64,000 bases of DNA from Roseinatronobacter sp. S2 (GTDB taxonomy: Bacteria > Pseudomonadota > Alphaproteobacteria > Rhodobacterales > Rhodobacteraceae): the NCBI RefSeq assembly GCF_029581395.1, contig NZ_CP121117.1, positions 103,138 to 167,137 on the forward strand, read 5' to 3'. Position numbers and translations under genes: made by a program. The notes below the pieces were generated by a model. It had not been told where the DNA came from. It saw nothing but the letters and a program-made list of their open reading frames with translations, and did not search any database. Shown in pieces: positions 42,211-48,528 of the stretch; the first letter of the stretch is position 1, and every line of letters begins with the position of its first letter.

Positions 42211-42615
42211 ATGCAGAACATCGTCATCCTCGCTGGCAACATTGGCCAAAAACCCGAAACCCGCACCACCCAAGGTGGCACCAACATCACCAACTTCAGC
42301 CTCGCCACCTCCCGCCCCCGCCTCTCGGAAGGTCGCGTGCTGCGCGACGAGAACGGCTACCGGGTCATGGACACGGAATGGCACCGCATCACCTGCTTCA
42401 ACGGTCTCGGCAAGACGGTCGCGGAGCACTGCGAAAAGGGCATGAAAGTCCTCGTCCACGGCCGCATCCACTACACGAAATGGATCGACAGCATGGGGAA
42501 CGACCGCTACGGCTGCGAGATCATCGCCGAGAAGGTCGATTTCCTCAGCCGCCCGAAATCGGCCGAGAGTGAAAACCCCGAGCTGGTCGACAAAGACGAC
42601 GAGATCCCGTTCTGA
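42211..42615 (+). CDS. ssb: Single-stranded DNA-binding protein, copy 1
   Basis: 134 residues from ATG 42211 (MQNIVILAGNIGQKPETRTT), preceded by AGAAGGAAG. The OB fold is standard: TNITNFSLATSR, TEWHRITCFNGLGKTVAEHC, KGMKVLVHGRIHYTKW, GCEIIAEKVDFL. It ends with the acidic tip DKDDEIPF that recruits partner proteins. The protein is shorter than chromosomal SSB (no long Gly/Gln linker), as is common on plasmids. It differs from copy 2 at only a few residues (TQGGTN versus TQSGTN, WIDSMG versus WTDAAG). It coats single strands during replication or plasmid entry. A hairpin overlaps its stop. Confidence 0.95.
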   Translation: MQNIVILAGNIGQKPETRTTQGGTNITNFSLATSRPRLSEGRVLRDENGYRVMDTEWHRITCFNGLGKTVAEHCEKGMKVLVHGRIHYTKWIDSMGNDRYGCEIIAEKVDFLSRPKSAESENPELVDKDDEIPF

Positions 42616-42628
42616 AAAGAACGGGGTC
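42603..42628 (+). terminator. Hairpin overlapping the ssb stop, copy 1
   Basis: GATCCCGTTCT (42603-42613) pairs with AGAACGGGGTC (42618-42628), 11 bp with one wobble around a GAAA tetraloop, and encloses the TGA stop. A second stem, CCCGGCGGG/CCCGCCGGG (42640-42661), follows. Probably the transcript end. Confidence 0.6.
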
Positions 42629-42910
42629 TCCCCCTCGGGCCCGGCGGGGAAACCCGCCGGGTTCGCTGCACTGCCGCAAGGCAGGTTGGAGCCCAGACTC
42701 ACAGATGCTGCATTATTCTCGGATGTCCGCTTTCAAGCGTGAACTAAAACCGTTCAACGCTTTTTGGTTTTGAACGAGGTTTGTTGCGGCATCAAATGAG
42801 GGTTTTTGCGGTGTTAAAGCGGGAAACTCCCAAATTCAGCTCACCCGCAGGATATTTGATCATCCAGAATGTCAAGGGTATTAGAAGAGGGGGTTCAGAG
42901 AGAAAGCGAC

Positions 42911-43102
42911 CTAATCGCAGGCATCACATAGCGCGGCTTCATAACCGTCAGGAATCTTCCGCCCAAGCGGGTTACCGCAATTGATGCAGGTATCGCCGCT
43001 CACGGAAGAAATTTCGGCATCTTCATCGCCTCGCTTCTTGCGGCGGCGATCCTCGTGCCATGCAGCACGTTCTTTGTCTGTAAAGCCAATATTCTTTGTC
43101 AT
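42911..43102 (-). CDS. Small zinc-ribbon-like protein (63 residues)
   Basis: The start chosen is ATG 43102 (MTKNIGFTDKERAAWHEDRR), giving 63 residues; a longer frame to 43174 exists. It is charged, with RKKRGDEDAE, and ends with two CxxC knuckles: CINCGNP and ALCDACD. That suggests a zinc ribbon of the DksA/TraR or rubredoxin-like size, though the DksA core is absent. No family is assigned. It is transcribed toward the ssb gene end and away from the DUF932 gene, with the inverted repeat at 43292-43324 in between. Confidence 0.55.
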   Translation of the reverse strand: MTKNIGFTDKERAAWHEDRRRKKRGDEDAEISSVSGDTCINCGNPLGRKIPDGYEAALCDACD

Positions 43103-43291
43103 AAGTATCTCTCCTGCCGTGCCAACTGAAGCGTTTGGGTGCGCGCTTAAATCTATCAATTTTCGCCTTTTCAATTCAAATCATAATTTGCCTATGCGGC
43201 AGAAATTGGCCTTTATTGTTTACTTGGGAGATTTTTCGATGACACAATGACGTTTCCCAAAAAACCACTATTTTTCGAACTTTTGACCGAA

Positions 43292-43324
43292 CCGGACATT
43301 GGCGCAGATGCAGCGAATGTCCGG
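43292..43324. promoter_or_regulatory. Inverted repeat upstream of the DUF932 gene
   Basis: CCGGACATT (43292-43300) and AATGTCCGG (43316-43324) form a perfect 9-bp dyad around a 15-bp spacer, in the shared upstream region of the divergent 43102 and 43443 genes. A candidate operator for the plasmid regulon. Confidence 0.45.
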
Positions 43325-43403
43325 AAGGTCCGCATAACTGCCCCTCACATCCGCGTTGTAGAGTCAGAGAAGGGCTGGTTGCTTTCGCGACGGGTTGAGG
43401 GCT

Positions 43404-43424
43404 GGGAGAGTGGCTTCCAGCGCC
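43404..43424 (+). promoter_or_regulatory. Shared leader motif, copy B (DUF932 gene)
   Basis: GGGAGAGTGGCTTCCAGCGC plus C; 20 of 21 bases match copy A at 25797-25817. It ends 18 nt before the ATG at 43443, the same distance as copy A. Confidence 0.6.
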
Positions 43425-43442
43425 TGTCACGGAGGAATACCG

Positions 43443-44642
43443 ATGGGTGTTGTGGAAGTAATGGATCCGGTTCGGCCGACGCGGGCAGGTGGCTGGAAAG
43501 TGGATGTAAGCCGGGGCGAGCGGAACGGGCGTGTGTCGTCCGAATGGTTCAACCGGCCTGATGACGAGCGGTATCTGTCGCTCGACGATCTCTGGGCCGA
43601 TGTGAAGGGTCGGTCCGAGCGCAGCCGCAGCCGGGTGGTGCAGACGGCAGACATCCGGGTCGAGGCCGCGCGCGATAACCCCGAGCGGTTGCATCTGATG
43701 CTGCCAACAGCGCAAGAGCCGGTCGCGCCCACGCACTGGGCCTTCGGCCAGCTGGCCAGCATTGTCGGCGCCCCGGCGTCATATCTGCGGCAGCTGCCAG
43801 CGCCACTGGCGGGGATCAACCTGCAATACGGCCTGACCAACCACCGGGCCGAGCAGGTGAAGACCTTCGAGACCGAAGATGGCCGCACCGAACTGCGCGC
43901 GGTGACCGGTCCGGACTATGGCCGCATCCATGACCACGAGCTGGTCGAGGCGGTTCAGCGCATTGCGGGCAATGGCACGGGGGATACGCGCTGGAAGGTG
44001 CCGGGTGTGCTCGACTGGTCGACCGGGGTCTACAACCCCGATGTCGAGATCAGCCGCGACACGACCACGCTCTATGCCTCGGACCGTGACGTCTTCCTGT
44101 TCCTGGTCGATGATCGCAACCCGATCGAGGCAGGCAAGCTGCCCGACGGCTCCCCCGATCTCTACTTCCGGGGCTTTTACTGCTGGAACTCCGAAGTTGG
44201 TGCCAAGACCCTCGGCATGGCAAGTTTCTACCTGCGAGCAGTGTGTCAAAACCGCAACCTCTGGGGCGTCGAAGATTTTCAGGAAATCCGCATCCGGCAT
44301 TCGAAATATGCCGCCTCGCGCTTCGCGCATGAGGCTGCCCCGGCGTTGACGCGGTTTGCCAATTCCTCGCCGCAAGGGTTTGTGAACGGGATCAAGGCCG
44401 CGCGGCAGCAGATCGTGGCACGCACGGATGAGGATCGTGCGGATTTCCTGCGCAAGCGCGGTTTCTCAAAGGCCGAATCCGGCAAGATTATCGAGAAAGT
44501 GCTGATGGAAGAGGAGCGCCCGCCCGAGTCGATCTTCGATTTCGTGCAGGGCATCACGCGGCTGGCGCGCGACAAGACCCAGCAGGATGCCCGCCTCGAC
44601 ATGGAAGGGCGCGCCAAGAAGCTGCTCGACCGGGTCGGCTGA
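43443..44642 (+). CDS. DUF932-family protein
   Basis: 399 residues from ATG 43443 (MGVVEVMDPVRPTRAGGWKV), with CGGAGG upstream; the upstream open frame covers the leader motif. DUF932 (phage/plasmid-like) features are clear: WFNRPDDERYLSLDDLWADV, FGQLASIVGAPASYLRQLPA, RAVTGPDYGRIHDHELVEAV, DRDVFLFLVDDRNPIEAG and RGFYCWNSEVGAKTLGMASF. The C-terminal helical part includes GFSKAESGKIIEKVLMEEER. The family is common on plasmids and phages. The biochemical role is not known; some members sit beside replication or recombination genes. It shares its leader with the ParB-like gene and the next gene. Confidence 0.9.
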   Translation: MGVVEVMDPVRPTRAGGWKVDVSRGERNGRVSSEWFNRPDDERYLSLDDLWADVKGRSERSRSRVVQTADIRVEAARDNPERLHLMLPTAQEPVAPTHWAFGQLASIVGAPASYLRQLPAPLAGINLQYGLTNHRAEQVKTFETEDGRTELRAVTGPDYGRIHDHELVEAVQRIAGNGTGDTRWKVPGVLDWSTGVYNPDVEISRDTTTLYASDRDVFLFLVDDRNPIEAGKLPDGSPDLYFRGFYCWNSEVGAKTLGMASFYLRAVCQNRNLWGVEDFQEIRIRHSKYAASRFAHEAAPALTRFANSSPQGFVNGIKAARQQIVARTDEDRADFLRKRGFSKAESGKIIEKVLMEEERPPESIFDFVQGITRLARDKTQQDARLDMEGRAKKLLDRVG

Positions 44643-44656
44643 CGCGATCCTTCTGA

Positions 44657-44688
44657 ACGTGGCCGCGCAAGGCAACGGGCGGCCACGT
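44657..44688 (+). terminator. Hairpin after the DUF932 gene
   Basis: ACGTGGCCGC (44657-44666) pairs perfectly with GCGGCCACGT (44679-44688) across 12 nt, 14 bp after the stop. No T-tract; it may stabilise or end the message. Confidence 0.55.
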
Positions 44689-44779
44689 CCGTTTCACGTT
44701 CTGCATGGCTATCCACATCAACGCCGCCGCCCCCCTTCGAGGCAGAGGGCGGCGGTTTGGTCTTTGACGGTTTCAAGCG

Positions 44780-44800
44780 GGGAGAGAGGCTTTCCGCGCC
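44780..44800 (+). promoter_or_regulatory. Shared leader motif, copy C (44817 gene)
   Basis: GGGAGAGAGGCTTTCCGCGC plus C; 17 of 21 bases match copy A. It ends 16 nt before the ATG at 44817. Confidence 0.5.
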
Positions 44801-44816
44801 GTCGGAGATATCAGCC

Positions 44817-45335
44817 ATGTTCGACTTGCCCCTGCCGATCCACCCGACCCCTCGCCCGAGCGGCCCCGCGCCACACAGCCCAAATGGCTCCGCTGACCCC
44901 AGCCGCCCCTTCGCCCTGACAGTCTCAAACCCTTTGCCCGCTGCTCAGATGTCGGGCCGGGCCGCGCCCATGGTCCTTGCGCGTTTCAAGACGCTGGCGG
45001 AGGCCATGCAGGGCGCGACCGATCATGCCGAGGACATGGCCCCCGATGCTTCCCCGCAGATGATTGCCATTCTGGACCGCGACGCGCGTCTGGTGCTCGC
45101 GGGTGCGGCCAGCGAGAGCGCAGTGGCCTGGTGCCATCCGGTGACCAGTGCCGCCGAGGCGCGCTCCGTGGTGCATGAGGCAAGCCAGCTGCGCGCCCAG
45201 GCGGGCCGTGCCGCCGATTGGCGCGAGGCTGATCTGGCAGAACGCCTGCGCCAGCGTGCCGATCTGCTGGATGCGCGTCTGGTCGATCCGCTCTGGTGCG
45301 GATTTGCCGCCCGCGCGCTGCAACTGGCAGCCTGA
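44817..45335 (+). CDS. Hypothetical plasmid protein
   Basis: 172 residues from ATG 44817 (MFDLPLPIHPTPRPSGPAPH), with CGGAGATATC upstream. The first 50 residues are proline-rich and probably disordered. The rest is an alanine-rich helical protein (VLARFKTLAEAMQGATDHAE, IAILDRDARLVLAGAASESA, DLAERLRQRADLLDARLV). There is no membrane span and no known domain. It is 174 bp after the DUF932 gene, carries its own copy of the leader motif and precedes two further small genes in the same direction. Function unknown; context links it to plasmid biology. Confidence 0.7.
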   Translation: MFDLPLPIHPTPRPSGPAPHSPNGSADPSRPFALTVSNPLPAAQMSGRAAPMVLARFKTLAEAMQGATDHAEDMAPDASPQMIAILDRDARLVLAGAASESAVAWCHPVTSAAEARSVVHEASQLRAQAGRAADWREADLAERLRQRADLLDARLVDPLWCGFAARALQLAA

Positions 45336-45434
45336 AGAGACAGAGGCGGGCAGGGCAGAGATGCGCCTTGCGGGGGGGAGAGGAAAGATCGCCCCGCGAC
45401 GCGCATGTCCCCAGGCTGTTTCAAGGAGAGAACG

Positions 45435-45950
45435 ATGCGCCAGAATTCCCCGACATTACCCGCTCCGCTGCCCCCAGCCCGCACGGATTTTCACGGGCTG
45501 CAGGCCCGGCATGCCGAGGCCGAGGCCCGCCTGGCCGCGCTGATGGCCGCCAATATGACCCGGCTTTATGATCATCTGACCCGTGCCGGCATCACCCATG
45601 TCATGGTCAGCTTTCACTGTGATCATGACATCTGCTTGATCACCGGCCTCACCGCCTGGGCGGATGATGTGGAACGCCCCTGTCCCGATGTGACCATCCC
45701 CTATGTTGCGCTGGACCAGCCCGGGCCCGCGCCCCGCAATCTGGCGCTCAGGCACGCGATTACGCGCATCGCCTGCGATGTGCTGCAGGATTTGCGCGCG
45801 GCATCCGGCACGACCCGCGCTGCAGATGGCAGCTTTTGCTTCGACGCCGCCGCGCGCGCGAACCTGCTCGATTACACTCCGTGCGATGCGATGGCTCCCT
45901 CCGGTCAGTTGCAAGCCTGCTCCGCCAGTTATGCGCGGCGGCCGTGGTGA
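45435..45950 (+). CDS. DUF6878-like protein (possibly 3'-diverged)
   Basis: 171 residues from ATG 45435, with AGGAGAGAACG upstream. The N-terminal half resembles the DUF6878 plasmid family (AEARLAALMAANMTRLYDHL, AGITHVMVSFHCDHDICLIT). In family members I recall the motif is followed by a longer acidic C-terminus; here the end is short and basic (ASYARRPW). The change after about residue 130 suggests a truncated or rearranged tail. The stop TGA overlaps the ATG of the next small gene, which shows tight coupling. Assignment from memory, moderate. Confidence 0.6.
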   Translation: MRQNSPTLPAPLPPARTDFHGLQARHAEAEARLAALMAANMTRLYDHLTRAGITHVMVSFHCDHDICLITGLTAWADDVERPCPDVTIPYVALDQPGPAPRNLALRHAITRIACDVLQDLRAASGTTRAADGSFCFDAAARANLLDYTPCDAMAPSGQLQACSASYARRPW

Positions 45951-46147
45951 TGGACCCGTTCTATGCACGCCTCGGGGTAAGCCCTCAGGACAGGCCCTGC
46001 ACTGTGCTGCGCGCCACGATCCGGGCGCTGCATCCCAGCCTGCGGCGCATGCGCGGGCTTCGCGTCGCGCGCCAGCGGTTTTACCGCGCCATGCTGGCCA
46101 GCCATGCGCGCCTGCAGACAAAGGCTAACCCAGTGGGCGCGGACTGA
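45950..46147 (+). CDS. Small basic protein coupled to the 45435 gene
   Basis: 65 residues, ATG 45950 overlapping the preceding stop (ATGA-type overlap). The sequence is basic and helical (MDPFYARLGVSPQDRPCTVL, LHPSLRRMRGLRVARQRFYR). No domain recognised. Coupling and the terminator 40 bp downstream support its reality. It might bind nucleic acid given its charge (inference). Confidence 0.5.
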   Translation: MDPFYARLGVSPQDRPCTVLRATIRALHPSLRRMRGLRVARQRFYRAMLASHARLQTKANPVGAD

Positions 46148-46186
46148 CGCTGCCGCCCCTGATCACCCCAACTCATCACACCCCAC

Positions 46187-46212
46187 GCCCGGCCTTTGGT
46201 CGGGCCTTTTCT
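46187..46212 (+). terminator. Rho-independent terminator / leader hairpin
   Basis: GCCCGGCC (46187-46194), loop TTT, GGTCGGGC (46198-46205) form an 8-bp stem with one wobble, followed by CTTTTCTT. A classic intrinsic terminator ending the 45435-46147 unit, placed immediately before the ribosome site of the 46226 gene. Confidence 0.75.
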
Positions 46213-46225
46213 TATGGAGACCCCA

Positions 46226-46645
46226 ATGGCGGATTATTTCACCCGTTTCTCGTGCCTGCTGGACGTTGGCAGCCCCGACAAGGCTGTGCGTGCGCTCGAG
46301 CTGTTCCGGGAACTGCACGCTGCGGATCACGACGCAGACGACCCGGAGGTCGCAGGCCTCACACTCGTGCGTCAGGACGCGCCCGAGGGCAGCATCCTCT
46401 GGATCTATGACGACGAACACGGCGACCCTGAGGCGGTCATCCGTTTCGTGCTGCGCCTTGCGCACGACCTCGATCTCACCGGCCTCTGGGGGTTTACCTA
46501 TGCTGTGACCTGCTCCCGGCCCCGCCTCGACGCATTCGGCGGTGGTGCGCATGTCATCGACCTTGGCGCGCGCAAATCGATTGGTGCCACCAGCACGCAA
46601 GACTGGCTGACAGCCGCACTGAACGGGGAGGACCCCCATGCCTGA
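46226..46645 (+). CDS. Hypothetical acidic plasmid protein
   Basis: 139 residues from ATG 46226 (MADYFTRFSCLLDVGSPDKA), with GGAG seven bases before it; an ATG at 46214 is the alternative. It is a small acidic alpha/beta protein (LELFRELHAADHDADDPEVA, ILWIYDDEHGDPEAVIRFVL, HVIDLGARKSIGATSTQDWL). No domain recognised. Its end overlaps the start of the 46638 gene by 8 nt, so they are co-translated. Both resemble small genes seen together on plasmids and phages; function unknown. Confidence 0.72.
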   Translation: MADYFTRFSCLLDVGSPDKAVRALELFRELHAADHDADDPEVAGLTLVRQDAPEGSILWIYDDEHGDPEAVIRFVLRLAHDLDLTGLWGFTYAVTCSRPRLDAFGGGAHVIDLGARKSIGATSTQDWLTAALNGEDPHA

Positions 46646-47282
46646 GGTGATTTGCACCACCGTCTACCAGTTCCCCGAACTCTCGGATGTGGCCAAGGAA
46701 AAAGCGCGCAGCTGGTATTGCGAATTGGGCCCCCATGATGACTGGTGGGACGCGGTCTATGAGGATTTTGAGCAGGTCTGCGAGATCCTCGGCGTCCGCC
46801 TGAAAACCACCCCCGTCCGCCTGATGGGCGGCGGCACGCGCCAAAAACCCTGCATCTGGTTCTCAGGTTTCTGGAGCCAGGGCGATGGCGCCTGTCTGGA
46901 AGGGTTTTACAGCCACGCCAAGGGCGCGACCGCGCGCATCCGCGCCTATGCGCCCAAGGACGCAAGCTTGCACAGCATAGCCGACCGGCTGCAGGCCATT
47001 CAACGGCGGAACTTCTACCAGCTTGCCGCCGAGATCAGCCATCGGGGCCGCCATTACCACGAATACAGCATGTCGGTGGACGTCACCCGTGACAGCCCGA
47101 CCTGGCAGCTGCCGACCGAGGATGCCGAGGAAACCGTGGTTGAAGCAATCCGCGATCTGGCCCGCTGGCTCTATCGTCAGCTTCAGTCTGAGTACGACCA
47201 CCTCACCTCGGATGAGGCCGTCGAGGAGGGCATTATCGCCAATGAATACACGTTCACGGAAACGGGGCGGCGGTTCGGGTGA
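46638..47282 (+). CDS. Hypothetical phage/plasmid protein (antitoxin-of-stability-system type annotation)
   Basis: A 214-residue protein overlapping the preceding gene by 8 nt. Conserved-looking blocks are VAKEKARSWYCELGPHDDWW, WFSGFWSQGDGACLEGFYSH (a hallmark of a widespread phage/plasmid family) and HYHEYSMSVDVT. It is soluble, with no signal peptide. Related proteins are sometimes labelled antitoxin of a toxin-antitoxin stability system, but I see no toxin partner here that would support this. It lies upstream of a true Phd/PemK pair. Function unknown. Confidence 0.72.
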   Translation: MPEVICTTVYQFPELSDVAKEKARSWYCELGPHDDWWDAVYEDFEQVCEILGVRLKTTPVRLMGGGTRQKPCIWFSGFWSQGDGACLEGFYSHAKGATARIRAYAPKDASLHSIADRLQAIQRRNFYQLAAEISHRGRHYHEYSMSVDVTRDSPTWQLPTEDAEETVVEAIRDLARWLYRQLQSEYDHLTSDEAVEEGIIANEYTFTETGRRFG

Positions 47283-47319
47283 CACATGGACCGGCTCAAC
47301 CCATCTCTTGCGGAATATC

Positions 47320-47339
47320 CAGAATGTATGTATATTCTG
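47320..47339. promoter_or_regulatory. Imperfect palindrome before the phd-type antitoxin gene
   Basis: CAGAATGTATGTATATTCTG (47320-47339): six-base arms CAGAAT/ATTCTG around an AT-rich centre, flanked by GAATAT (47313-47318). Toxin-antitoxin operons are usually repressed by their antitoxin at such a site, and TATATT could be the -10 element. Confidence 0.55.
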
Positions 47340-47344
47340 CACAA

Positions 47345-47614
47345 ATGGAGACCCAGATCATGCATGAGCTTCCCGAGTTCAAAGCTGCCGACCTGACGCG
47401 GCACACAAGCGACCTGTTTGACGCGGCCATTCGGTCGCCGATCGCGATCACCAAGCATCGCAAGCCGAAATTCGTGCTGATGAGCATGGACCAGTACCAG
47501 CAGCTCGCTCGGGGGGCCACGCAACAGGCTCACATGATCGACGAGATGCCAGAGGATCTCAAGGCGCTGATGATAGAAGGGCTCGAGCGGGACTTGACGC
47601 GGGCGGATGACTAA
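47345..47614 (+). CDS. Phd/YefM-type antitoxin
   Basis: 89 residues from ATG 47345; ATG 47360 (MHELPEFKAADLTRHTSDLF) is better spaced from GGAG at 47346 and may be the true start. The N-terminal Phd/YefM dimerisation and DNA-binding fold reads FKAADLTRHTSDLFDAAIRS and PIAITKHRKPKFVLMSMDQY. The C-terminal acidic tail (IDEMPEDLKALMIEGLERDL) should wrap the toxin. It overlaps the PemK/MazF-type toxin gene by 8 nt. Together they stabilise the plasmid by killing cells that lose it. Confidence 0.88.
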   Translation: METQIMHELPEFKAADLTRHTSDLFDAAIRSPIAITKHRKPKFVLMSMDQYQQLARGATQQAHMIDEMPEDLKALMIEGLERDLTRADD

Positions 47615-48023
47615 GCCGGCTGCTGGAGAAGTTTTTCGCTATCCGTTCCTGTGGAAACGCGAACAGATGGCGGGCGAGACCGAGGGCCGCAAGACGCGGC
47701 CTGTCTGTATCGCCGTCACTGTCGCCAAGTCCGATAGCGAGACCGTGGTGTTCATCTTGCCGATCACCACGCAGCCGCCCTTGGCCTCGCGCAAATTCAT
47801 CGAGGTGCCACAGATCGAGTCGCAGCGCGTTGGGTTAGAGACCCATGTTCGCAAATGGGTCATGCTGGACGAGATCAACACCGATATTCTAGAGCGGTCC
47901 TACGTCTGGGAGGACCGCACGCCCATCGGCACGTTCAGTTCCGTCTTCACATCCAGGATACAGTCCAGCCTGATCGCGCTTGCCAGGTCGGGCGGAGCAT
48001 CCGTTGTCGATCGGCTGAAGTAA
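47607..48023 (+). CDS. PemK/MazF-type toxin
   Basis: A 138-residue protein beginning MTKPAAGEVFRYPFLWKREQ. The SH3-like RNase fold is visible: GEVFRYPF, then KTRPVCIAVTV (the PGxxRPVLV-type strand), ILPITTQPP (the T-region) and RKWVMLDEINTDIL (the closing strand). Such toxins cut mRNA at short sequences. The gene starts inside the antitoxin gene (8-nt overlap). It is somewhat longer than classic MazF, with a helical tail. Its Phd-type partner is a less common pairing but known. Confidence 0.85.
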   Translation: MTKPAAGEVFRYPFLWKREQMAGETEGRKTRPVCIAVTVAKSDSETVVFILPITTQPPLASRKFIEVPQIESQRVGLETHVRKWVMLDEINTDILERSYVWEDRTPIGTFSSVFTSRIQSSLIALARSGGASVVDRLK

Positions 48024-48051
48024 TCTCGATCAACGCAGGGTCTGCCTACCC

Positions 48052-48348
48052 TCACCTGTTCCCTTCGATCCATTTCGACATCAGCCCCTTGTCGCGAAAG
48101 CATTCATCCGGCACGGCGCGGCGTTTGGTGCGGGCGAGGCGTTCGGCGAAGGCGACCTGTTTGGACGAGGGCAGGCTGTCGAGCGCTGTGGCGGGTGCCA
48201 TTCTGGCTTGCGTGTCGATCCAGGCACTGAGTGCGCGGCGATCCTGCTGCACCTCCCAAGGCAGAAGCGTCTGGTTGCGCAGGGCCAGCGCGCGCGCATA
48301 GGCGATCTGCTTGGGCGTTGCGGGCAGGGCGAATGTGGTCTCTTCCAT
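48052..48348 (-). CDS. Small protein with two copies of a TPKQ-type repeat
   Basis: 98 residues from ATG 48348 (MEETTFALPATPKQIAYARA). Two related units are visible: TPKQIAYARALALRNQTLLP ... ALSAWID, and SSKQVAFAERLARTKRRAVP ... LMSKWIE, each a helix pair with a conserved WI. It faces the toxin gene convergently (29-bp gap) and the methylase-helicase gene divergently. The family is seen on plasmids but I cannot name it. The basic surface suggests nucleic-acid binding (inference). Confidence 0.65.
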   Translation of the reverse strand: MEETTFALPATPKQIAYARALALRNQTLLPWEVQQDRRALSAWIDTQARMAPATALDSLPSSKQVAFAERLARTKRRAVPDECFRDKGLMSKWIEGNR

Positions 48349-48528
48349 CGGGGCGGTTTCCCTTGCTGGCGTGTTTTTCAACATAGAACATAACACGAAC
48401 AAATGCAAGCCGCCTATCGTCATGACAGGGGTTTTGAGAGCTTGAGGAGGGATGGGGAAGAACAGGTTTGAGCCTGCCTGAGAGAGGGGGCCTCGACCTG
48501 ATCCTGACCCTTATTCTGGAGTTTTCCC

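Larger units (their letters stand above)
41458..42662. repeat. H-NS/SSB cassette, copy 1 of a 1.2-kb direct repeat
   Basis: It holds the minus-strand hns gene (here frameshifted), the intergenic region with long runs shared base-for-base (for example CGAAGGGACGGTCCCGAAG), and the ssb gene with the same terminator. It corresponds to 57887-59090 in the same orientation with only a few small indels. The two copies bracket about 15 kb of plasmid genes. Confidence 0.9.

Noticed and set aside
46638..47282. Antitoxin role for the 214-residue protein
   Set aside because: The label is sometimes used for the family, but no toxin partner is coupled to it and the real antitoxin follows separately at 47345.
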